Source: Glandiceps talaboti (lineage: Eukaryota > Hemichordata > Enteropneusta > Spengelidae). From it: a DNA stretch of 64,000 nt. Below the pieces are notes generated by a model. That model made no database searches, was not told where the DNA came from, and saw only the letters and a list, made by a program, of their open reading frames with translations. The stretch's first letter is position 1. Every line of letters starts with the position of its first letter. The stretch lies in contig NC_135552.1 in NCBI RefSeq assembly GCF_964340395.1, positions 2,573,017-2,637,016 on the forward strand, written 5' to 3'. Positions 56,401 through 64,000 of this stretch are shown piece by piece. The position numbers and the translations under genes are program-made.

Positions 56401-56505
56401 CAATCAGATTAAAATGTGATGTGGTGAAAGCGGTTAGATGTCCTTATTTACATCTATTTCAATCATTTTGTGCCTTTTGTTTTGTTCCGGGTGATTGCTA
56501 CCTTC
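56401..56505. mobile_element. Truncated copy of the 9-base-TSD MITE
   Basis: CAATCAGATTAAAATGTGAT followed by 'gtggtgaaagcggttagatg' and 'tgttttgttccgggtgattg' aligns with the left arm and centre of the element at 48910-49098. Similarity ends near 56505 and no right inverted repeat follows. Confidence 0.65.
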
Positions 56506-56850
56506 CCACATTTGACCCTGTGCAATAGAAAATCTTGTTTGAATCTCGCGCTCTTGAGTAGCAAATCAGGATGAGTGTTGTGTTGGCAGCTGCGCACACT
56601 GGAGAAATTGAACAAACTAACAAAGAAACATAAATGCTAGGATTGCATTGAAGACACGACCCATTGGTGATGGCGCCGTCTCTCCAAATGATTTTGAAAG
56701 AAGCGTGCTGAGTGGTTGAAGAAACCTTTCAAGATCCTTGAGATTCAAACAAGATTTGTGTCTTTTGGTAAAAAATCTATAATTCCAAATCTACTGAGCA
56801 GATTTGGCTGAAATTTGATTGGGATGCATCTGGGGATGTGTAGATGAAAG

Positions 56851-56934
56851 GTAACTTGTAAGGACATGGTCATGGTTGCCGGGGCCAGTTGTACAATTGG
56901 CCCCAGCAACCATGACCATGTCCTTACAACTTAC
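56851..56934. repeat. 84-base near-perfect palindrome
   Basis: Left arm 56851-56892 and right arm 56893-56934 pair at 39 of 42 positions with no spacer; the core is 'aaggacatggtcatggttgc' with its complement. Just upstream, 56765-56850 resembles the left part of repeat family B (ctataattccaaatctactg, then 'gcagatttggctgaaattt'). Confidence 0.85.
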
Positions 56935-59202
56935 AGTTAACACTACATGTACAACTGTCTGTGGATCAGTCTGATTTCAAAACCCTAGGACAGAAAATTG
57001 GTCAGCACATATTATACATACAAACTCTGTATACAATTTACAAAGTATTACAGTGTATAATCTATGTGGCACCATACTGGAATACGTGGCAAGTTTTCAC
57101 TGAGTTGTGAAAATCATCGGGTAAATGAGTTAACAGCTGTGTGTGTGTAATGTATAAATAATCAATATTGTCCATATATGGAAATAATCATTTATTTGTA
57201 TAAGAATACATTTTAGACCTTTTTATGAATACAGGTCAAACTGGTGTTGACATTTTGTGAAACTCTATATTTATACTGGGTCCTGCAATTTGACATTTAA
57301 ATATTGACACACTGTGAATCTTCTAAAAAGTTATGTTTCAACCTACATTTTTGTAAATACATTTATACATCCCCCTCCAGGAGGTTTGTTCCTGAGGAGT
57401 TTGATTTTGAGGAACAACATACATAAGGTCCATTCTAGCCTATCTAGAAAAGAGCAGCAGAACATACAGTACATGTATACAATTCCCCACCTTGTTTCTT
57501 GCAAACCTGTGAGTATATGTATATGTCGGGTGGGTGCATGAAGTATCATATGTTTGATTTATTCTATGCATTCATCATGTGGTTGTCACTTTAGTTTGTC
57601 CTAATACTGATACAGCCATATATTTATTAACAATAATCCCTACCTGCAAACAACTTCTCTCCTCCTTGGGACTGTTTACAGGCAAATGACTTATCACGTA
57701 ATTCCTATATTGGCAGCTGATACATTGTCACCTTAGTGTGTGTCAAATTATCACTATTCTATGCAATTTCAAAAAAATTGATGAAAAAATTAAATTACAG
57801 TCCATATATATGTTTGTCACTTTGTCAGAATACTACACATTAACCCGGTATTTTATCTGTTAATAGTGTTATTGATTATATTTACATTGTAAATGATGTA
57901 TACATTACGTCCATCAAGTCATGCTAGGGCAAAATAAAATAAAAATTGTGTTTCTGATAACCTGACTGACCCTAGTTTAAGCCACCGACTCTAAACATTT
58001 TCAAAAACATTTTGAAAACAAAAAGATGCAAGTCTATTTCCTTTCCCCAGTGATGTCTGTACATATTTCATCAAACTATGATACATGTTGCTTGCTGCAT
58101 GTAGAAGGGATATTCTGACCGGCGGCGACATTCCGTTTGTTTTGAATTTTGAAACAATATTTTTCTAAAATAAAAACAATTAAAAGATAAAATAAAATAA
58201 AATAAAAAAAAGAAATAAAATCCAGAGCTACCTACCTTACATTTTTTTGTATGCTCTTAGGCTGTGTTATCAGAAACACACAATTATTTTGTTTGTCTAA
58301 TAATTGATAACTTACATTGGGTGTACTGACCATTACACATCACAGAAGACCTACATGTATATTTATTTTACAATGAGTTTCTTTGGTAAAAGTAAACACT
58401 TGACATTACCACAAAGGAAGTGCAGGTGTTTGTTGCTCAATAGACTGTTTAGTTTCAAGTAGTTGTTGCACCTGTATGGCTTTCAGTTTCAAATACAGTA
58501 ATCATTTCCCAAAATAGAATCCCAACACTAAATTGTACTGAGTGTATATTTTGTATCTCGGTTGTCATTGAGATTAACTATAACTTTAGAGGCAATGCAA
58601 TACATTGTAGTATGGGTAATGCATTTATGCAATTAAGATTTAAACAGTTTGAAAAGTGAAACTAAGAAAGAAACATTTCTTGCACTTTCTGTATTTGGAG
58701 TACTATGGATTTTACCTGTAAATGCTAGGAGAAAGTTGAGCCCAGACAGTTCTGTGTTTATGAGATTACATCCCATTGTGATAGTGAAATGAAGTGTTAA
58801 ACTCAACTATTGTTAAAAACAAAGGAGTTGATATATAGATAGTGATCAATAATTGGTAATGATTGTAGCATTGTTAACAGTGTTTGTTATGTTACAGACA
58901 TTCCCCCATTAACAATAGAACAAGGCTTTACCTGACATTGGTAAACTGTTGTGCTACTACATAGACAGTAGGGTCTATTATCTACATTGTATCTATGGCT
59001 GCAAATGTCATATTACAGTAATTTCAGTTTTACAACACAGACAAACAAATACAATCTGTTATTATTTTAAGACAGACTACAACTACAACAAGAAGAATTA
59101 CATATAAAATAAACATCTGATATACATGTTTGTTGGTTTCCAAAACACTTAGCACTTACAGGCTCCAAGTTAAAGTAGACAGTTTGTAGACAGTAAAAAA
59201 CA
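56935..59202. other. AT-rich DNA, no gene recognised
   Basis: Short open frames near 57314-57549 on both strands resemble nothing known. It would be intron if the GALNT11 promoter lies at 51.6 kb. Confidence 0.4.
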
Positions 59203-59630
59203 GTATGTATGTATGTATGTATGTATGTATGTATGTATGTATGTATGTATGTATGTATGTATGTATGTATGTATGTGTGTATGAATGTGTGTGTGTGTGT
59301 GTATGTACATGTATGTATGTATGTATGTATGTATGTATGTATGTATGTATGTGTGTGTGTGTATGTATGTACAATGTATGTATGTATGTATGTATGTATG
59401 TATGTACATGTATGTATGTATGTATGTATGTATGTATGTATGTGTGTGTATGTATGTATGTATGTATGTATGTGTGTATGTATGTATGTATGTATGTATG
59501 TATGTATGTATGTATGTGTGTGTGTATGTGTGTGTATGTATGTATGTATGTATGTGTGTATGTATGTATGTATGTATGTATGTATGTGTATGTATGTATG
59601 TATGTATGTATGTGTGTATGTATGTATGTA

Positions 59631-59670
<40 letters not shown>

Positions 59671-59755
59671 CATGCGTGCGTGCGTGCATGCGTGCATGTA
59701 TGTATGTATGTATGTATGTATGATATAAACACACACACACACACACGCACTATAC
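59203..59755. repeat. (TATG)n microsatellite, about 550 bases
   Basis: Mainly TATG with TGTG, ACATG and GCGTGCATG stretches, ending in a short (CA)n. All six frames are largely open; not coding. Confidence 0.95.
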
Positions 59756-60328
59756 TTTCCTAATGTGTTGATTATTTATACTTTCCATGAACAAGTACTT
59801 TAGAATTTTGTAATATTTCTTAAATATCAAAGGTAATCTTCAACTGCAATGTATGATGTCATTCTTGGAAACCAGCTAGAGCACAGTTTTCTGGTGACAC
59901 AACAACAACAAAATGTCTTGGATATGATATTGTAAATAGGCCTGTAGTGATGATGCATTCTTCATTTGTGTGGGTTGGTAATGTATGTAACTTTAAATAG
60001 TAGGTTTACCATTTGTTTGTATAGACAAATTATAGTGATGTCAACAATTACACACAAGAGATCTTACTTGTGAAGTAAATATACATGTACATGTATCATA
60101 GAAGCAGGATGAGTCAATACCGGTACATGTTGTTGTAGTTATAGATGCGTGTTGTTTATGAAGTGTTCAAATGTAGCTTACCGTGGTTTAACCTTTCTCT
60201 TGTGAAACCTAGACGAACCTGGCAATTTGCAGCACAAACCATAGTGGAGTCAAGAAAAGTGGATTAATACTAGAGTCATGTGATTTTAATATACATGATT
60301 AATTCCATCTTATTTCTTTCTTTTACAG
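59756..60328. other. Upstream flank or intron of the GALNT11-like gene
   Basis: No coding signal or array. Ends in the pyrimidine tract ttatttctttcttttacag of the acceptor at 60328. Confidence 0.45.
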
Positions 60329-60379
60329 ATTATTTTCAGAGGAGAACCACAACAGTGAAATCTACAATGTAACTTGACT
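60329..60379 (+). other. 5' UTR of the GALNT11-like coding exon with a start-stop element
   Basis: After the acceptor at 60328 the leader contains ATG at 60367-60369 followed at once by TAA at 60370-60372, seven bases before the main ATG. This minimal upstream ORF has A at -3. Such start-stop elements hold ribosomes and lower translation of the main frame in known cases. Confidence 0.55.
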
Positions 60380-60849
60380 ATGGCTAAAAAGACGTTTCGT
60401 TTCTTTTGCTATGGTTGTTTCTTCACATCATTTCTATGGGTTGTAGTTATCTTCTTCTTTTTCAATAACATTGACTCCCCGGAAGATGAAATACTTGCAG
60501 AGGAACTTGCTCTTGGCAAGGATCGAGCATTGAAAAAATTTGTTCCTCGACATGCAAAAGCAAGAGAGGAGGAAACGAACAGGTGGAATCGTGGTGACAA
60601 TGATGTAATAGTGATGGTTAATAAGGACCTATTTAATAATCAAGACAAGTATCCCAACCAAGCTGACAATCATTTACAAAACAATGGAAACACTGCCAAA
60701 CATGTTGGATATCATTCCGCTCTAGGAATGGTGAAAACCCCGGAAGATCAACGGATTCGAGATGAGGGATATCACCAACATGCATTTAATCAGCTGATCA
60801 GCGATAGGATTGGTTATCATAGAGATGTAACCGATACAAGGAATGGACT
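60380..60849 (+). CDS. GALNT11: GALNT11-like polypeptide N-acetylgalactosaminyltransferase, coding exon 1
   Basis: 470 bases, residues 1-156 plus two bases; donor CT|GTAAGT at 60849/60850. GALNTs sit in the Golgi membrane and start mucin-type O-glycosylation by moving GalNAc from UDP-GalNAc to Ser/Thr; vertebrate GALNT11 acts on Notch and LDL-receptor-type repeats. Here the protein begins MAKKTFRFFCYG, then has one hydrophobic signal-anchor helix (about 9-29, FCYGCFFTSFLWVVVIFFFF), as expected for a type II protein. A polar stem follows, then GMVKTPEDQRIRDEGYHQHA (about residues 116-135), FNQLISDRIGYHRDVTDTRN. The RD-GY-HAFN-LIS-RIGYHRDV-DTRN series is the conserved lead into the glycosyltransferase domain and is nearest to GALNT11. 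Start context is good (A at -3, G at +4). The catalytic domain lies beyond the window. Confidence 0.88.
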
Positions 60850-61077
60850 GTAAGTCAATACTTATACCAATACTTTGTAGAATTCTAAGAATGCTTTTAA
60901 TCTCACCACATGCTTAACTTATAAAGCAATTGACATGGTTTGACATGTACAGTCATAGATATAGAGTAGTAGTAGGGTCAACATACAATGTACTCTACAT
61001 GTATGTGTACATGTAAGTTTTGTATTTTGTAAACAGATATATAATTTATTTTGTAAACAGATATATAATTACAGTCA
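60850..61077. other. GALNT11 intron 1, left part
   Basis: Unique sequence; 'tttattttgtaaacagatat' is repeated twice in tandem near 61024-61070, directly before the SINE. Confidence 0.4.
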
Positions 61078-61408
61078 CAAGTTTTAAAGTGGGCAGCTTA
61101 GAATCTGCAGGTTGTTGGTTGTAGGCTCGAGCTGCTATTTGTTTCTGAATGGCTAAAGTTCTTGGGCAAGATTTGAACCTTGACTGTGCCTCAGTCAACC
61201 CAGCTGTATAATTGGGGACCTGGTAGGATAGAGGTTGCAATGTGAATGCTTCAATCCTGTGTGCTTATAAAGGCTGCAATGGATTGTATGCTCCCCAGGG
61301 AGAAGAGGAATATAAAGGGACATTGTGTCACTATAGATCTGTGCACTGTGGAAAGCACTTTGAGCACAAAGTGGGAATGTGCTTTAAAAACCAACGTTAT
61401 TTTTGATA
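61078..61408 (+). mobile_element. tRNA-derived SINE, diverged copy
   Basis: Plus-strand orientation. A worn head is still visible (cttagaatctgcaggttg, 'gtaggctcgagctgc'), then 'gggcaagatttgaacc', 'tgtgcctcagtcaacccagc', and the end 'agcactttgagcacaaagtg' with T-rich tail. Same family as 28314-28690. Confidence 0.7.
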
Positions 61409-61559
61409 ACTTAACATTAATTTAAAAAATCAAGTTAAGTCGTGCTCCATGTATAAATACATTTTTGTGATTCTATAGTTAATATCAGTTAGCCATTTCT
61501 AGGCCTAGGACGGTACATATTTAACTGCATACAGCTGCACAAAAAAGGCAGAATGTCAT

Positions 61560-61689
61560 TGCATCATTTCACACACATATACATGTACTGTACACATGTA
61601 CATGTACATGTACATGTATATACATGCACAGATGCATGAACACACACACACACACACAACATACACACACATTCATGCACCCCCCCCCA

Positions 61690-61734
<45 letters not shown>

Positions 61735-61735
61735 G
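61560..61735. repeat. (ACATGT)n and (CA)n microsatellites
   Basis: ACATGT repeats near 61580-61620, then CA tracts with a poly-C at about 61680-61689 and a CA run to 61732. Confidence 0.92.
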
Positions 61736-61747
61736 TACCTGAGACTG

Positions 61748-62056
61748 TATACTCTCTTAGAGTCCTTGGACCTTCACATCACTAAAAAAAAATTTTTGTG
61801 TGTTCCAATATCTACTGCATAATTGCACTTGAATATCCTTGTACTGTGCGCCATCATCGATCATATATGGCTAACCTTTCATTTGATGTGTTAGTGTGTC
61901 TCTACCGTACGTAACGCAAAGCCCCGAGCAAAATGTGATAGATGGGGGCACACAGTACAAGGATATATGCAAGTACAATTATGGAGTAGATATTGGTACA
62001 TACAAAACAACCCAAGTTTTAGCAATGCAAAGCTCCAAAGACTGTAAGAGAGTCTA
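61748..62056. mobile_element. MITE with long diverged inverted repeats and a 9-base target duplication
   Basis: The left end TATACTCTCTTAGAGTCCTT and the reversed right end TAGACTCTCTTACAGTCTTT are inverted copies. Pairing resumes inside: 'ccaatatctactgcataatt' against 'ccaatatctactccataatt' and 'atatccttgtactgtg' in both. CTGAGACTG stands directly left (61739-61747) and right (62057-62065). About 309 bases, no coding capacity, in GALNT11 intron 1. Confidence 0.75.
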
Positions 62057-62065
62057 CTGAGACTG

Positions 62066-63002
62066 TAGTATTGAATCCTACAAATTAATGTATAATTGAT
62101 AAATTACATGACATGTATACTATTAGCAATCAAATCACTTTTATCAGGAATGTACGAATGTAGATTGAAATTGTGATTGTCAAAGTGTATGTTGTACACA
62201 ACACTCTTCCAGTATATAGCTACATGTATAAATGTACATGTACAATGTACGGTATAGCATACAGCTATGACAAGATCCAACATGTTATTAGTTATGTGAA
62301 CCAGACAGATATTAATATATAAATAAAACTAAAACAGAAATAACTCAGAAAATCATTTATACAACATGTACATGTACATACACTGGTGTTTATAGAGATT
62401 TCACAAGAGCCTCATACAATGTACAGAAATGTAGCCTGGTAACAACACTACATGTATGATTGTGGGACTGATAACTGGTTAATGATGCCTGAGATGATTT
62501 GGAGTATGGTACATTACAATGTAGTGTGATTTCATGGGGATGTTCAGAAATGACAATATAGGGCATATGAAGTTAGTATGTATTGATGGAGAACACAGCA
62601 TAGGGTGCAAGTAACATGAATAAGTGACCTCACCATTAAATGTCATGACCCCTGTACTTCATTTGTCAGGGGTATTTTCACAAGTTTATGAAAATCACAG
62701 ATACATGTACATGTACTGGGAGTGATTTCACTTTGGTAGTTTATGACATCTGTTTATGCCATTGAAAAATAAGTAGTTTTACATGTAGGTACATGTACTA
62801 GGGCCACGCCATCTATACATTTGTGTACACTCGTATATTATACAGAGAGAATTTTCCAGTTCTATGCTGCATACATTCTACACATCTACATCTACATTAA
62901 TAATGAACACGTTTTATTCTAGGCTAATTTATTAATTACATGTACAGCCATGTTTAGTATATACATCAAGTGTTTGACTGATTCCCTGCAATGTAGACTT
63001 GT
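62066..63002. other. GALNT11 intron 1, middle part
   Basis: AT-rich, many ACATGTA words, no coding signal or array. Confidence 0.4.
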
Positions 63003-63853
63003 TAGTCCCCGCCGACGAAGTCCGGGACGGGGACTTATGGATTGGGTTCTGTCTGTCCGTGCGTCCGTCCAGAGCCGTTTCTTGGCGATGCCTGGACCGA
63101 TTTTTTTCAAACTTGGTACAGGGGCAACATACAATGGCATACATACATGTATGCATGTCAATTTGTTTCATGATACGATCCAATATGGCCACCTAGCAGC
63201 CATTTTGTTTGCAAATTTTCAATGTCCAAAGCCATAACTCAGACATGCTTGAACAGATCTCATTCAAAGTTGGTAATAGGACAGTGTTCTATGACATACA
63301 TGTGCATATCCATTTTCATCGTGATACGATCCAATATGGCTGCCTGGCAGCCATTTTTTTTTGCGAATTTTCCATGTCGATCCAAAGCCATAACTCGGAC
63401 ATGCTTGAACAGATCTCATTCTAAGTTGGTATTAGGACAGTGTTCTATGACATACATGTGCATATTCATTTTCGTTGTGATACAATCCGATATGGCTGCC
63501 AGTCTGTGATTTTGTTGGTGCAGTTTTCATGTCCAAAGCCATAACTCAGACATGCTTGAACAGGTCCCCCCCCCCCCCCCCCCATACCCGACCCATCCTT
63601 TATTGTTGAATGGTTTATTCCATCACGTCATCTTGAAGAGTAGGCATGTCCCATGTCCAACGAGGAGACACAACATGAGTAGGCATGTTCCATGTCCAAC
63701 AAGCAGATACAACATATCTAAGTCTGTTTGATTTAGGTTCACAAGTGTTGTTACGTGATCAGAATAGTGATATCAAGAAAATGACAACATAAACTGCCAG
63801 TTTCCTTAAAACCCAATCACAGCGGTGACTATGTTATTCTCAATGACTTGTTT
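63003..63853 (+). mobile_element. Pearl/Helentron-like element, copy 3
   Basis: Same order as copy 1: GC hairpin at the left end (cgccgacgaagtccgggacg), CCGT patch, about three core units, an 18-base poly-C (63566-63583), the 'gagtaggcatgt' pair and a terminal stem like GTCATT-ctc-AATGAC (changed here to gttattctcaatgac). Lies in GALNT11 intron 1, same strand as the gene. Confidence 0.65.
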
Positions 63854-63854
63854 A

Positions 63855-63902
63855 TGTCTATGTTATGTCTATGTTATGTTATGTTATGTTATGTTATGTT
63901 AT
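63855..63902. repeat. (ATGTT)n short tandem repeat
   Basis: Units of ATGTT/ATGTCT directly after the pearl-like element's right end. Confidence 0.85.
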
Positions 63903-63970
63903 GCCAGTTTATGTTAATATTGATGAAACCAAACTTTCATTTTCTTTATCTACATTTGTACATATTTCAG

Positions 63971-64000
63971 GTGTCCATATCAAGTGTATTCCAGTAATTT
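63971..64000 (+). CDS. GALNT11: GALNT11-like coding exon 2, start only
   Basis: Acceptor CATATTTCAG ends at 63970. Joined in phase to exon 1 (CT + G) it reads L-C-P-Y-Q-V-Y-S-S-N and runs off the window. It follows DTRN as in the family, where a short Cys-containing linker precedes the catalytic domain. Supported by phase and by the Cys position; only 30 bases are visible. Confidence 0.75.

Noticed and set aside
59067-59763. Frames of 150-227 codons on both strands rich in Tyr-Val-Cys-Met or His-Thr-Tyr-Ile
   Set aside because: Translation of the TATG microsatellite. The same holds for 4314-4679, 6154-6569, 11647-12271, 14924-15407 and 47766-48410.
60374-60379. GALNT11 start at a TTG two codons upstream
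   Set aside because: ATG at 60380 has a good context and is the usual start; TTG is unlikely in animals.

Overview
The window looks like nuclear DNA of a marine bilaterian invertebrate. Genes are split by long GT-AG introns, start codons sit in Kozak contexts, and the intergenic DNA is AT-rich and packed with micro- and minisatellites, tRNA-derived SINEs, LINE fragments and MITEs. The three gene families are all animal families (membrane progestin receptor, OTULIN, GALNT11). An acorn worm, cephalochordate or mollusc-like genome would fit, but I cannot fix the phylum from sequence alone.

Layout. Position 1-192 holds the last 63 codons of a PAQR-family receptor. A second, complete PAQR receptor with an uninterrupted reading frame lies at 9437-10453 on the same strand, so the left edge cuts a tandem PAQR pair. 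From 10.6 to 19.6 kb there are mobile elements (a pearl/Helentron-like element, dispersed repeats, a decayed LINE endonuclease) and no gene. From about 19.7 to 44.1 kb lies one plus-strand gene of seven coding exons. It encodes a 919-residue OTULIN homologue (deubiquitinase specific for linear ubiquitin chains) with a complete catalytic centre and a very long N-terminal region carrying a myristoylation-type start, a basic patch, LIR-like motifs and a candidate HOIP-binding PIM. Its introns contain at least ten minisatellite arrays. From 44 to 60 kb there are repeats, two MITE copies and a LINE 3' end, with a possible upstream promoter at 51.6 kb. At 60380-60849 and 63971-64000 are the first two coding exons of a GALNT11-like O-GalNAc transferase, which runs off the right edge.

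The three genes show no sign of acting as one system: a membrane steroid receptor, a ubiquitin hydrolase and a Golgi glycosyltransferase. The most interesting items are the architecture of the OTULIN homologue, the upstream-ORF and splice-site arrangements in front of OTULIN and GALNT11, inverted pentanucleotide arrays around OTULIN exon 1, and several structured repeats. The very long open frames inside the tandem arrays are artefacts of repeat periodicity.
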